A stretch of 57,504 bases of DNA from a virus: positions 1 to 57,504 of the IMG/VR virus record IMGVR_UViG_3300036792_000158; one strand, written 5' to 3'. The stretch's first letter is position 1, and every line of letters begins with the position of its first letter. The notes below the pieces were generated by a model that did not search any database, had not been told where the DNA came from, and saw only the letters and a list, made by a program, of their open reading frames with translations. Shown here piece after piece: positions 32,771-42,247 of this stretch. The translations under genes and the position numbers were made by a program.

Positions 32771-33258
32771 GATATCAGGTCTCCGTCTCCCGGCGGCGGC
32801 TTCAGCTGGAATTCCTCGTTGCTCGGCTGCGGCGGCGCCGTTGGCGGCGGCTGCGGCGTATTCTCAGATGGCGGCACCCCATCAACCGGCTGCTGGCCTC
32901 CCGGTGTCTGCGTCCCGTCCGGGTTCGTCGGCGGCGCAAGCGTAGTTGAGCCCGCAGGTGACATGGCGGTGGTTGGCTGGAACGATATATTCTTGATGCG
33001 CGCCACGTCCACAAATTGCGTCGGGTCATCCTTGTTCTTCACTCGCACGGTTTCGGTGGTGCGCGACTTCTCAACGTACTTGTTCTCGTTCGGGAATTTG
33101 ATCGTCGCGATCTGCACCAGCACCGGCTGCGCCAGCGAGCCCGCCGCACCCCATTGCAGCACAGCCGGTTCCGGCGGCGTCTTCTCCGTCGCGATGACAA
33201 TGCGGGCGGTCGCCGTGACGCCCGGGCTTTGAAACGGGCGAACAATGCCCTCAAGCAC
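32767..33258 (-). CDS. Tail-associated protein
   Basis: This is a 163-residue protein with a beta-rich N-terminal half and a Pro/Gln/Asn-rich C-terminal 60 residues. It overlaps the hub gene by 8 bases. Probably a tail tip component. Confidence 0.5.
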   Translation of the reverse strand: MLEGIVRPFQSPGVTATARIVIATEKTPPEPAVLQWGAAGSLAQPVLVQIATIKFPNENKYVEKSRTTETVRVKNKDDPTQFVDVARIKNISFQPTTAMSPAGSTTLAPPTNPDGTQTPGGQQPVDGVPPSENTPQPPPTAPPQPSNEEFQLKPPPGDGDLIS

Positions 33259-35899
33259 TCGGCGCCTCCAAGTCGATCGTCTTCGGCACCATCAGCGTCG
33301 AAACCGCGGGCTCGAAGATCGTCTGAAAAGGGCCGCCCGTCACTGAGACGAGATTGACCGCCACCCTCGTTGGCGCCGCCGAGAGCGCCGCGGTCGGGTC
33401 GGGGAGACGCGGTGACGTGAACGGAGTGATGCTGAACAGGCCCTCCACACCGTCTATGGCCGCGTCGACCGCCCTGCGCTGCGCCGGCGGGCCGTTTGTA
33501 ACGGAAATCCCGTTGACGCTCGTAAGCTCGGTCTGTCCCGTGATCGCGAACACAGAGGCCGACAGCGTCGCGGTCGCCGGCGCGTTCATCGCGACGGGCG
33601 ATCCGAAGAAAACGAAGGTCGCCCCGGAAGGAATGCCGGGCCCGCTGATGCCATATGTGAGCCCCTGTTCCATGCCGTCCGTATTGTCGAGATGCACGGC
33701 GCTGCTTCGGATGACGGTGCTGCCGGTGGTGCTGATCGACATATCCGCATCGATCAGGCCCGAGCGCAGCACATTCGCCGGGGTCATATTCAGCAGATCG
33801 ACGCCATCGTCATCCAACAGCAGCTCGTCAAAACTCTGATATGCGATCTCGCCCGGCAGCAGCGTCACCATGCCGCCGGAAGAGAGCTGATACCCGGGCT
33901 CGACATAGCCCACGTCCACATAATCGGGCGTGCCGTCAAGCGCCGCGAGCGTGTTCCCGTGACCCACGCTGCAGCCGATCGTGATCTCGCCGAATTGGCC
34001 CGTCGCGGCCGCGACCGAAAGTCGATGCTCGATGACCTTTCCGATCGCCTCGCCGCCGGGCAGCCGTCGATCGTACAGGCGCACGCTATGCCGGCACGTC
34101 AGCGCGATGGCGACTTCCCAGCGAGCGCGGAACTTGATCTTCACGGTGCGCGCACGCGCCAGCAGCTTCGCGCGGGCGATCAGCAACAGGAACTCGAAGC
34201 TGTAGGCGCCGCGGTCGGTTCTGAAATAGCTGTTGAGCCTGACATCCCTGATGGGCAGCGCGCCTTCGGGATCAATGGGCTGGTCGACCAGCGCGGAGGA
34301 TAGGCTGATGGTCTCCTGTTCCACCGCGTTCGCGGCCGGCAGCGTAATCGTCAACGCGACGCCGGTGGCATCGGCAATCGCCTCCGACTTCATCGTGACC
34401 GAAAGCCCCTGGACCGTCGCGGTGATAAGGAGGTCGATCGAATCGCCGTTGCCGACCGCCGGCGCGCTGATGAAGAGAATGGCACCGCGAGAGGGCGCGA
34501 CGAACGTTGCACCCGTCGGGATCGTGCTGCCGGATATGCCGTAGACGGCGCCCGGGATCAGCCCGGAGATGCTGCCGATATGATCGAGGACGGCGCTGCC
34601 GAGGCGGGTGTCGGCCGTCGTATGCAGCGCGAATCCGGGATCGCTCCATTGACCTTCGTCAACGGCGATGAAGGTGTTGCCTGGCGGTATCCCCGCGCCC
34701 TCAATCTTATAGGTGAGACCCGGCACGATGCCGGCCAGGCTTCCGATATTCTGGACAACGAGGCTCCCGTTGGTCGTATCTCCCGTGGTGTTGAGAACGA
34801 AATCCTGGTCGGCCTCGGTCTGCACCGCTTGGACATCGGCCGAGAGGTTGAAGCTGACGACTTCCGATCGCTTCCGGCTCGCGTCGTAATGCACCTGAAA
34901 GACGATGGAGTAGAAATCCAGGGGAAAGGTGATCGTGTAGGCGCCGCGCTCGCCGGGCGGAATGCCCGGGTTGCTGAACAGCTCTTGAACCGCGCTGAAG
35001 CCGTAGGACCGCGTATAGGTTCCCGGCAGGACGTATTGCCCCGGGATCTTCGGCACCGCAAAGAGCGGCGCGAGCTGCTTGGGTAGATCGCTCTGAGGCG
35101 TCAGCGGATTGATACTGGCCTGGGTGATGGACGAGGCGAAAGAGACAGACCAGCCGCCGCCGATGCTCGTGCCAGGCTTCGGCCACGAATTGAATAGGCC
35201 GTCGCCGGTGAAGCTGCTGATCATCGGATAATTGCCCGACGATCCGGCCGCTTGGAACGACTGCACCATCTCCCGGGTCAGATCAACGTCGCCGCTTCCG
35301 ATCTGCGTCCAGCTGAGCGAAGCGATCACGGTCACGGCATGAAGTGGCGGCTGGCCGTACGTCGTTTCCATGTGATCGTAAAGATGCGAGTCTTCGTCGA
35401 CATCGACGATGCCGGCCTCGCCCACCAGGATGTCCGAAATGCTGAGCGTCAGCGTGACGCGATCGACATGCCAGAGCGAGCTGCGGGTTTCGAGCACCGT
35501 ATCGGGATCATCGACCTTGTCGACCAGCCAAACCGGATCCCAGAACGGCAGCACCCGCAGACTGTCCGCGAGCGCCGCCTTGCGTTCGAGGTAGTCGAGG
35601 GGGCGCGCGACGAATGCCAGCTTGACGATTTCCCCTGTCAGATTGTCGGGCACACCGACGATGCGGCCATAGAACAGCGGCACGACACCGCTGCCGCTGT
35701 CCCAGGAGAGAAAGGCCCAGAGCTGACGGCCAGGCGCCAGAAGCCCTACCCGCGGGTTCCTGATCTCGATCTGCGCCTGCGCGAAGTCGCCCTCGTTCTG
35801 GGTGATCTCGACCGAGACGATCTGCTCGTCCTCGCGTTCCAGCGACGAATCGAAGGTTTGGCCCGGCCCGCACCAAGCGAAGAAGAACGGGCCCGCCAC
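33251..35899 (-). CDS. Tail tip/hub protein with repeated beta modules
   Basis: This 882-residue protein lies between the tape-measure region and fibre genes, the usual place of the tail hub or baseplate protein. The first 250 residues are beta-rich (VSVEITQNEGDFAQAQIEI). At least three copies of a module with GLxYxIxGxxIPxGxxF are present (about residues 375-410, 425-485 and 715-785). The same module occurs in the tail tube protein at 40011. It would contact the host surface or close the tail tube. Confidence 0.6.
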   Translation of the reverse strand: MAGPFFFAWCGPGQTFDSSLEREDEQIVSVEITQNEGDFAQAQIEIRNPRVGLLAPGRQLWAFLSWDSGSGVVPLFYGRIVGVPDNLTGEIVKLAFVARPLDYLERKAALADSLRVLPFWDPVWLVDKVDDPDTVLETRSSLWHVDRVTLTLSISDILVGEAGIVDVDEDSHLYDHMETTYGQPPLHAVTVIASLSWTQIGSGDVDLTREMVQSFQAAGSSGNYPMISSFTGDGLFNSWPKPGTSIGGGWSVSFASSITQASINPLTPQSDLPKQLAPLFAVPKIPGQYVLPGTYTRSYGFSAVQELFSNPGIPPGERGAYTITFPLDFYSIVFQVHYDASRKRSEVVSFNLSADVQAVQTEADQDFVLNTTGDTTNGSLVVQNIGSLAGIVPGLTYKIEGAGIPPGNTFIAVDEGQWSDPGFALHTTADTRLGSAVLDHIGSISGLIPGAVYGISGSTIPTGATFVAPSRGAILFISAPAVGNGDSIDLLITATVQGLSVTMKSEAIADATGVALTITLPAANAVEQETISLSSALVDQPIDPEGALPIRDVRLNSYFRTDRGAYSFEFLLLIARAKLLARARTVKIKFRARWEVAIALTCRHSVRLYDRRLPGGEAIGKVIEHRLSVAAATGQFGEITIGCSVGHGNTLAALDGTPDYVDVGYVEPGYQLSSGGMVTLLPGEIAYQSFDELLLDDDGVDLLNMTPANVLRSGLIDADMSISTTGSTVIRSSAVHLDNTDGMEQGLTYGISGPGIPSGATFVFFGSPVAMNAPATATLSASVFAITGQTELTSVNGISVTNGPPAQRRAVDAAIDGVEGLFSITPFTSPRLPDPTAALSAAPTRVAVNLVSVTGGPFQTIFEPAVSTLMVPKTIDLEAPSA

Positions 35900-36327
35900 T
35901 ACACTTCCTCAAGGTCGAGTTGCCAATCCTCTACCGCCTGCCACTCCTCAAGCGTATCGGTGAAGGCCATCACCATCATAGTCAGTTGCGGCCGATAGAA
36001 GGTGAAGTCGCCGTCGACTCGTGACGAGCCCGAGACAACTGTCCGCGACGGCGCCCCGCCGGCGGTCAGATACGACAGCTCTTTGACGCAATCGACGGTC
36101 ACGATCATGCCCGGCCAGAGGCCATCGAAGGCCGGCGGGTTTTGATCCTGGCAGGTGATGGTCGACTTGAACTTCCGCATCTGAGTCGGCGAAAGATCGA
36201 TCAGCGTGCCGTTGACCGTGCGCGCGGTGACTTTCGTCCCGTCGATCGGCTCGAGCTTCTGTTTCAGGCCGCGGGCGGAATAGGGCGGGATACCGTTCGG
36301 CGAGATGACTAGAAGCGTATCAGCCAC
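35899..36327 (-). CDS. Tail protein
   Basis: This is a 142-residue protein of the tail module, just downstream of the tape measure. It begins with TLLVISPNGIPPYSARGL and is largely beta. It may be a distal tail component. No firm family assignment. Confidence 0.5.
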   Translation of the reverse strand: MADTLLVISPNGIPPYSARGLKQKLEPIDGTKVTARTVNGTLIDLSPTQMRKFKSTITCQDQNPPAFDGLWPGMIVTVDCVKELSYLTAGGAPSRTVVSGSSRVDGDFTFYRPQLTMMVMAFTDTLEEWQAVEDWQLDLEEV

Positions 36328-38707
36328 CGACCCACCCCGGCTTCCGCCCGGTGCTGAGAAGCTGCGCCGATCGGGCGGCGGTTTGAAGATCGCTTACCGT
36401 GCGCTGCGGCCCCGTGAGGCTGTACGTCTGCCCGTCGAGATGCAGGTGCACCGGCGTCCCGCCCGACGTGGTGGCGGCGGCCGTGATGAGCCCGCCTGCG
36501 GCGAAGCGCTGTATCCCCATCGCTCGCGGCATGGCGAGCCCCGCCATCGGGTTCTTCTGGCCGTTGATCCACTGCAGCAGCGGCAGGAAGGCCCGCGTCG
36601 CGAGCGCGTTGACCATGAACTCGCCGTCCGAGCCCCACAGCGGAACGCTATCGCTGGTGCCGGTGCCGGGCCCATGCACAAGCCCGCCCTCGGCATACCC
36701 GGAGGCCGGCGGGATCGGCGCGGTCGCCATAGGTGACGCCCCGCCTCCGCCCATGCCAAGGAAGCGGGCGAGCGCGTCGATCATCGCGCCGATCTTGGCG
36801 AGCACCGCGTCGAACCACCCCAGCACCATTGTCACGCCGCTGCCGATCGCGGCCGTCACCTGTTCCCAAGTCACGTTCCAGGTTGCGAGCGCGGCAATGA
36901 TCGCGCCGATGCCGGCCGCGAGCACGAGCGGCCAGTTGATTGCGCCGGCGATCCCGATCAGCGCCGCCAGCATGCCCTCGAACAGAGGCACGGCCGCCGT
37001 CAGCGCGGCGGAGACGCCGGTGAACACCGCGGCCCACGGCAGCGCCAGCAGCACGCCGGCAACGCTCCCGACCAGCGTAATCGCTGACGACAGCAGACCA
37101 AACAGCCCGACCATCTGGCCTACGACGGCGACGACGATCAGACCAAGCCCGCTAAACTCGGTGCCGAACACCGCGTTGAGCGCTGCGGCCACACCGTCGG
37201 CGGCGCTAAGGATCGCCCCGAACGCGACCTTTACCGTCGGCCACAGCCCGAGGAGCTGATCGCGCCAGTAGACGAGGCTCTTTACGAAGTCGCTTTTCAT
37301 AGTCTCGGCGGCGGCACCGCGGAGAAGTGCGATCAGATCCTCGACAGCGGGTTTCACCGCGTCCGCAATGCTGGCGGCCCAAGCCTTGATCATCGGAACC
37401 TGGCTGCTGATCGCTTCCGTAATTGCGTCGATCAGCGGGATCAGGACCGGCGCGAAGGCGAGGCCGATCAGATTTTTGATGCCGCTCAGGGAAATTGACA
37501 GACGCTCGAACGACTGGAACAGCTCAACGCCCAGCTTGGTGCTCGCCAAATCGAAGGCGACACCGAGCTGCACGAATTTGGTAGTCAGCTCTTCCAGTTC
37601 CTTGCCGCCGCTGTTCAGGATCGGAACGAGCGCCTGCCATTGCTTGCCCAATATCTGCTGCGCCTCGAAGGCGCGCACGGCCGGATCGCGGATTTGCTGA
37701 AGCTTGCTCGCAAACTCGACCAGCGTTTCTTCCAGCGGCCGAACCTTGCCGGTGGCGAGATCGACGGCCTCGACCCCGAGCTGTTGCAGTCGCAGCGACA
37801 GGTCTTTCCCGGCATCCTTGGCGCGCAGCAGCGCGTCCGTCATCGTAGTCGGCGGCAGCGCGTTGCCGAGCAGCTTTCCAAGCTTCTCCCGGTTCGCGTC
37901 GCTCTCATTCGCGAATGCGATCCACTGCTGCCGAATCGCCTGGATCGACTGGACCGCCGAGGCCGGGATCATGCCGGAAGCGGCGAGCTGCTGTTCCTCT
38001 TTCAAGAGCCGCTGCGCCAGCGGCTCGATCGCGGCGAACGTTTGCTTTATGTCGCCGATCAAGCGCGATGTCGTCTTGGCGTGGGCGTTCAGAATCTCGA
38101 CGCCGTTGGCCGTCACGCCCTTGCTCGCTTCGGCGCCGAGCGTTAGCACCTGCGTCTTGATCTCCTCGGCCGCCTGGCCGATCGATCGCGAGAGACGCCC
38201 GAAGATGCGCGCAAACGTATCCTGCTCGATGCCGGCTTGGCGCGCGGCAGCGCTGAGCGCCTGATACGCTTCAACCCCGAGCCCGAATTGCTCCGCACCC
38301 TTCTCGACCTGGTGCGCGGTCTCGCCGGCGCTCTTTGCCAGCTCGACCAGGCCGGCGATCGACGCCGCGGTGCCGAGCGCAAAGGCTTCCTTAAAATGCG
38401 GGATGATGCTCTCGGCAAAGCGATTCATCTGCTCGCCGAATTGAGCGGCGTGCTCGCGCACCGATGACAGCTGCTCCGCGACCGGCTTCAGCGATGCACC
38501 GATCGCGCGGAAGCTGTTGCCGGCGCCGCTGATGATGCTCGACAGGCGGGCGAGCGAGCTGTTCGCGCCGGCGTCGACCGCGTTCTCGATCCGCTTGAAC
38601 TCTTTCTCGCCGGCGTCGCCGATGTCCTTCAGGCGCTTTTTGATGTCGTCATCGCCTTCGATGGCGATGCGCTGCGAGATGGTGTTGCTGCTGCGGCTGG
38701 CGGCCAT
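36320..38707 (-). CDS. Tail tape measure protein
   Basis: This 795-residue protein has an N-terminal coiled-coil-rich half and a central run of hydrophobic helices (about residues 515-650: VVAVVGQMVGLFGLLSSAITLV and similar). A C-terminal Gly-rich end with HGPGTG and GGTPVHLHLDGQTYSL is typical of tape measure proteins. The length predicts a tail of about 120 nm at 0.15 nm per residue, which is inference. It sets tail length and forms the DNA ejection conduit. Confidence 0.8.
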   Translation of the reverse strand: MAASRSSNTISQRIAIEGDDDIKKRLKDIGDAGEKEFKRIENAVDAGANSSLARLSSIISGAGNSFRAIGASLKPVAEQLSSVREHAAQFGEQMNRFAESIIPHFKEAFALGTAASIAGLVELAKSAGETAHQVEKGAEQFGLGVEAYQALSAAARQAGIEQDTFARIFGRLSRSIGQAAEEIKTQVLTLGAEASKGVTANGVEILNAHAKTTSRLIGDIKQTFAAIEPLAQRLLKEEQQLAASGMIPASAVQSIQAIRQQWIAFANESDANREKLGKLLGNALPPTTMTDALLRAKDAGKDLSLRLQQLGVEAVDLATGKVRPLEETLVEFASKLQQIRDPAVRAFEAQQILGKQWQALVPILNSGGKELEELTTKFVQLGVAFDLASTKLGVELFQSFERLSISLSGIKNLIGLAFAPVLIPLIDAITEAISSQVPMIKAWAASIADAVKPAVEDLIALLRGAAAETMKSDFVKSLVYWRDQLLGLWPTVKVAFGAILSAADGVAAALNAVFGTEFSGLGLIVVAVVGQMVGLFGLLSSAITLVGSVAGVLLALPWAAVFTGVSAALTAAVPLFEGMLAALIGIAGAINWPLVLAAGIGAIIAALATWNVTWEQVTAAIGSGVTMVLGWFDAVLAKIGAMIDALARFLGMGGGGASPMATAPIPPASGYAEGGLVHGPGTGTSDSVPLWGSDGEFMVNALATRAFLPLLQWINGQKNPMAGLAMPRAMGIQRFAAGGLITAAATTSGGTPVHLHLDGQTYSLTGPQRTVSDLQTAARSAQLLSTGRKPGWVGG

Positions 38708-39366
38708 CAGCGGCCCGCCTGAATGTGCCGCAGATACGCCGGCCCGAGGCTGGCACGCGCCGCTTCAAACACCGCCTGAAGGTCGAAATGCTTGTGCAGC
38801 TGCACCTGTGTCACGCCGACGAACAGCGGCACCGATACGAGCCCAGCGGTGCGGCCGTTCCGGGACGCCCGAGCGCCGGCGCGCAGCTTCGGCAGCGTAA
38901 TCTTGCCGGGGCCGCGCTTGCCCAGCGGCATGTACCCCGCGAGCATCGGCCGCCGGCCGGGCGCGCGGATCGAGTGCAGCGGGCCGACCGCCGCTGCATA
39001 ATTTCTAGGCGTCATCCGGCGGCCGCCGATCTTGGCCGGAAGTGAGCCCAGGGGCAGCCATAGCAGAGGACTGCCGCCGATCCGCGCGCCGGTCTCGAAG
39101 ACCCCGGCATACGGGATCTTGTGATAGGCCAGCAGCGCCGGTTTCGCGCTGACGGCGCGACCCGGGTAATAGTTCACCTTCAGCGTGCGCTGCCATTTCG
39201 GGCCGAAGCCGCCCGAGGCTATCGCGGCTCGGCCATCCCGCAGCACCAGCGCCCCGGCGTCGTGTATGGCTGCAGTCGCCGCCACCGCGATCGGCTGATA
39301 CATCGCCTGGATGGCGTCGGTGAATTGCCCCTTCACCGCGCTGACGACGAGACGCAGACTAGCCAT
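38707..39366 (-). CDS. Tail completion/minor tail protein
   Basis: This 219-residue basic protein resembles phage proteins found next to tape measure and chaperone genes (DUF6441-like). It starts with a helical segment and then a beta-rich core with LLWLPLGS and VSVPLFVGVTQVQL. It is probably a tail completion or distal tail factor. Assignment is by context and general likeness. Confidence 0.5.
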   Translation of the reverse strand: MASLRLVVSAVKGQFTDAIQAMYQPIAVAATAAIHDAGALVLRDGRAAIASGGFGPKWQRTLKVNYYPGRAVSAKPALLAYHKIPYAGVFETGARIGGSPLLWLPLGSLPAKIGGRRMTPRNYAAAVGPLHSIRAPGRRPMLAGYMPLGKRGPGKITLPKLRAGARASRNGRTAGLVSVPLFVGVTQVQLHKHFDLQAVFEAARASLGPAYLRHIQAGR

Positions 39367-39538
39367 CGGTCAGCTTCCGCAGCTCGCGTTCGATCGCCGG
39401 CCATTCACCCCGAGCCGCGAGCGTGTGCAGCATGAGCTGCTGCGCCAGGGCAGCGCGGACGCGACGATGGCCGAGTTGCAGAAACGCGGCGATCTGACGA
39501 GGGGTGTAATTCCACACGTCCACGCTCGAATGCCCCAT
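39359..39538 (-). CDS. Tail assembly chaperone, second part
   Basis: A 59-residue ATG-initiated frame (with VDVWNYTPRQIAAFLQL) fits the small phage tail chaperone that often follows the tail assembly gene. The frame is open further upstream and overlaps the end of the 39553 gene in the -1 frame. It could be read as a frameshift extension (gpG-T style) or as a separate protein from the ATG at 39538. No clear slippery heptamer is visible. Confidence 0.5.
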   Translation of the reverse strand: MGHSSVDVWNYTPRQIAAFLQLGHRRVRAALAQQLMLHTLAARGEWPAIERELRKLTDG

Positions 39539-39552
39539 CGAGATCAGTTCTT

Positions 39553-40014
39553 CTACGGCGGCGGCGAGTTGTTCGGTTGCGCCGGCGCTTCGGCGTCGCC
39601 GCGCTCGCTGGGTCCGGGCGCCGACAAGGCGGACCCGTTTGAAGGGCGCGCCGGCGCCGCGGGATAGGTCAGGCGCATGATCACCGTGATCAGCGCCGCC
39701 GACACTTCCATGCGGAACCCGGCGGCCGTTTCCTCGGTCTTCTCGTCGCCGGGCTGCCCGACACCGCATGCGATGATGGCCGGCCAGGCGCCGGTGGTCA
39801 TCTTCATCATCGCGGACAGCATTTCGGGCTTCGCCCCGGCTTCGCCCTCCTCCGGTGCCGCAATACCCATCAGCGCCTCGAACTCGGGGAAGCGGCGCAC
39901 GATCGACCCCAGATCGCGCGCGGAGAGGCCCTGGACTTCGATGTCGGCCTCGCCGATCCGAACCGTTTCCTTTGGCGGCCCCAGCGCCGACGCGATGTCG
40001 GCGAGATTGGTCAC
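39553..40014 (-). CDS. Tail assembly chaperone (gpG-like)
   Basis: This 153-residue protein lies between the tail tube gene and tape measure module, the usual place of the tail chaperone. A compact helical core (IEVQGLSARDLGSIVRRFPEF) is followed by a Pro-rich end (APAQPNNSPPP). The GTG start at 40014 overlaps the upstream stop as GTGA. It would help wrap the tape measure during tail building. Confidence 0.65.
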   Translation of the reverse strand: MTNLADIASALGPPKETVRIGEADIEVQGLSARDLGSIVRRFPEFEALMGIAAPEEGEAGAKPEMLSAMMKMTTGAWPAIIACGVGQPGDEKTEETAAGFRMEVSAALITVIMRLTYPAAPARPSNGSALSAPGPSERGDAEAPAQPNNSPPP

Positions 40015-40778
40015 GGATTTACCTCCTCGGTGATGTTCCAATACCAGGTGCCGAAGATGCCCGTCGTCGGATCGCCGACAACCTCGCCGCTGACCTCGAT
40101 CGGCCCCCACTCATCGGCGCTGTGGATCAGCGACAGCGCGGCACCCGGCGCCAGCGTCACGTTCGGCAGATCGACCTGCATCTTCGGGCCGACCTCGTTC
40201 TGCCCGATGAAGCGTAACGAGCCCTGAACCTCCGACAGCGCCAGGATGTCGATGCTGATAGGGGTGCCCGGCGAGCCGGCGACGGCCGCGTGCTCGATGC
40301 CCATCAGCACCAGCAGCAGATTTTCCGCCGTCCACTCCTCCATGATCATTTTGACCGTGGCCTGTCGCTGAGTGACGATGGAGCGGTCTTTGAAGCGAAG
40401 CCCCTGTCTGGCGCTGTAGTGGTCGAGGCGCGTCACGGTCGGGTTGAACTCGAATGTCGGGGCGTTGCCGACGTCCCGCCAGTCCTCACCGATCGTGGCC
40501 GCTGCCGCCGTCGCGGTCGCGGTCGCGGGCGCGCTCAACACGATGGCGTCGCCGTTCGCGGCGACATATTCGAATGACGTGTCCGCGGGGATGCCGGCGC
40601 CAGAAATGTCATAGGTGACGCCGTCGTCGAGCCCGGCCGTGCTCGCAAGCGTTGCGTCGGCGCTCCCGGTGGTCGTGCCGATCGTCGTCGAGAGCGAGAA
40701 GCCGGCCGGCTTCCACTTCACGATACCTTTGCCGCTGTAATAGTTGTCGACGTTCGGCGACCTGTTGCTGACGGCCAT
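40011..40778 (-). CDS. Major tail (tube) protein
   Basis: This 255-residue protein contains a phage tail tube core (APTFEFNPTVTRLDHYS, TVKMIMEEWTAENLLLVLMG, NEVGPKMQVDLPNVTLAPGA). An inserted beta module lies near residues 25-85 (VTYDISGAGIPADTSFEY). The same module is repeated in the tail hub at 33251. Tube proteins stack as hexameric rings to make the tail shaft. Confidence 0.75.
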   Translation of the reverse strand: MAVSNRSPNVDNYYSGKGIVKWKPAGFSLSTTIGTTTGSADATLASTAGLDDGVTYDISGAGIPADTSFEYVAANGDAIVLSAPATATATAAAATIGEDWRDVGNAPTFEFNPTVTRLDHYSARQGLRFKDRSIVTQRQATVKMIMEEWTAENLLLVLMGIEHAAVAGSPGTPISIDILALSEVQGSLRFIGQNEVGPKMQVDLPNVTLAPGAALSLIHSADEWGPIEVSGEVVGDPTTGIFGTWYWNITEEVNP

Positions 40779-40787
40779 TACTTCCTC

Positions 40788-41246
40788 CTATGGCGCCAAA
40801 TCGGAAACCTTGAAGACGTATTCGAAGGCGAAATTGCACTCCATTCGACCCTCGCGGGCCTCGCCGGCCTCGCTGGTGACGGCGCACCCTTCGTAGCGGA
40901 TTTGGCTGTTGCTGTTCGGGCCGCCGCAGAGATTGATCAGCTCGGGGTCTTGCAGCACGAGTGGCAGCAGCGCGGCCCTGATCCCGTTGAGCGTGGTTCC
41001 GAGCTGCTCTGTCGTCGTGCCGGCCAAGATGACCAGCTGCGGCGTCATCGTCGCCTTGTCGACCGCCGAGAAGCGCGGCGCCGTCTCCTTGTTGTTTTCG
41101 GTCTGCTCGTCTCCGTCATGTAGCAGGATCGCGGGGCGTGCCTTGCCGGTGACGTCCTGGCGATTGCGGCCAGCCGCCTTCACGCCGGGCACCGTCTCGA
41201 TGATGTCGCGCAACCGCACGAGGATGGCTTCCCGCTTGTCGATCAT
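40788..41246 (-). CDS. Tail terminator/completion protein
   Basis: This 152-residue protein begins with a helical segment (REAILVRLRDIIETVPGV) and contains a central segment ILAGTTTEQLGTTLNGIRAAL. This resembles head-tail or tail completion proteins just upstream of the tail tube gene. It would cap the tail and join it to the head. Confidence 0.6.
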   Translation of the reverse strand: MIDKREAILVRLRDIIETVPGVKAAGRNRQDVTGKARPAILLHDGDEQTENNKETAPRFSAVDKATMTPQLVILAGTTTEQLGTTLNGIRAALLPLVLQDPELINLCGGPNSNSQIRYEGCAVTSEAGEAREGRMECNFAFEYVFKVSDLAP

Positions 41247-41587
41247 CCGGCGGTGCCTTCCAGCAGCAGGTAGATTTCACCGTCCGCCTGCCCCGCCGGC
41301 GACGGCATGTAGCGCGTGCTGTTCACCTTCCACACGCGATCGTTCAGCTCGAGGGTGGCGTCATCCAGGGCGTCAGGATCAATGCCGGTGTCGAGCAAAT
41401 CGCCGACCAGCATCGAGGCTACCGGGCGCAGCGTCTCCACTTCGGCCAGCGGGCCCGGCAGCTGCACGCCCGCTGTCTTGTCGATCGCGGTCAGGCCATC
41501 GAACACCTGACCCGAGGCCAGCGTCAGCTTCGCGCCGACTCCCTCGATCTGGTAGACGGGGTCGTAAAGGACGCTGCGATAATCCAA
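41243..41587 (-). CDS. Head-tail connector-like protein
   Basis: This 114-residue beta-rich protein starts at TTG 41587, just after the stop of the upstream gene, with no in-frame ATG. Its position between capsid and tail terminator suggests a neck or stopper protein. Family not recognised. Confidence 0.55.
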   Translation of the reverse strand: MDYRSVLYDPVYQIEGVGAKLTLASGQVFDGLTAIDKTAGVQLPGPLAEVETLRPVASMLVGDLLDTGIDPDALDDATLELNDRVWKVNSTRYMPSPAGQADGEIYLLLEGTAG

Positions 41588-41591
41588 GGGA

Positions 41592-42164
41592 TCAGCCGGT
41601 TTCCCCGGTCCCCTGCTGCGCGACCATACCGGGCTGCTGCACGGTGCCGGCCTGTGCGACAGTTTCGGCCGTGCCCACCGTGCCCACCGTGCCGGCGGTG
41701 CCGACCGTTCCGACGTTGTGGACGCTGCCCTCGGCGGCGACCGTGCCGGCGTGCTCCATCGTGCCGGCATTCTCGATCGTGCCGGTGCCCGAGATCGTGC
41801 CGGGCTCCTGCACGGCGCCCGACTGCTGGACGGCGGTGCTCGGCGGTACGAGCGGGTTGTTGCCCGGAAGGACCGGGCCACCAGCTGCCGCCTGGCGCAG
41901 CGCGCGACTGTCGGCGGTGGCCGGCATGCGCTGACCGTAATGGCCCTGGAACCCGTCTTCGAACAGGTTGATCAGGCCGCCGACGTGCTCGCGGCACAGC
42001 CGCTCGAACGCATGAATGTTGCCGGCGGCGTGATGCCATGCGGCCTCGGCCACGTCTTCCTTGTCGTGCTCGCCGGCGTCGATATGCGCCGGGAATTGCG
42101 GCGGCTTGCCGGGAGCGACGATGCCCTGATCCCGCTGCCGCTGATCTTCGTCTCGATCGTCCAT
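41592..42164 (-). CDS. Structural protein with Gly-Thr-rich repeats
   Basis: This 190-residue protein has an acidic, helical N-terminal two thirds. The C-terminal 80 residues repeat GT(V/I/M) motifs (AGTVGTVGTAETVAQAGTV). It lies between the major capsid gene and the neck genes. The repeats could be a flexible spike or linker. Function unknown. Confidence 0.5.
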   Translation of the reverse strand: MDDRDEDQRQRDQGIVAPGKPPQFPAHIDAGEHDKEDVAEAAWHHAAGNIHAFERLCREHVGGLINLFEDGFQGHYGQRMPATADSRALRQAAAGGPVLPGNNPLVPPSTAVQQSGAVQEPGTISGTGTIENAGTMEHAGTVAAEGSVHNVGTVGTAGTVGTVGTAETVAQAGTVQQPGMVAQQGTGETG

Positions 42165-42247
42165 GATGACGCTCCCGAAGCTGTTTCTGCCGCCCGTCTC
42201 ACCGGGCTGTCACGGCCGGCTGACGGCCGCAGAGGTTCCGGCGCCGC

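Noticed and set aside
35252-35998. 248-residue plus-strand frame over the tail hub gene
   Set aside because: Antisense of a clear 882-residue tail protein.
41592-42164. GT-rich repeats of this gene as a CRISPR-like or iteron array
   Set aside because: The repeats are in frame, vary in spacing and encode a Gly-Thr-rich tail; no spacers are present.
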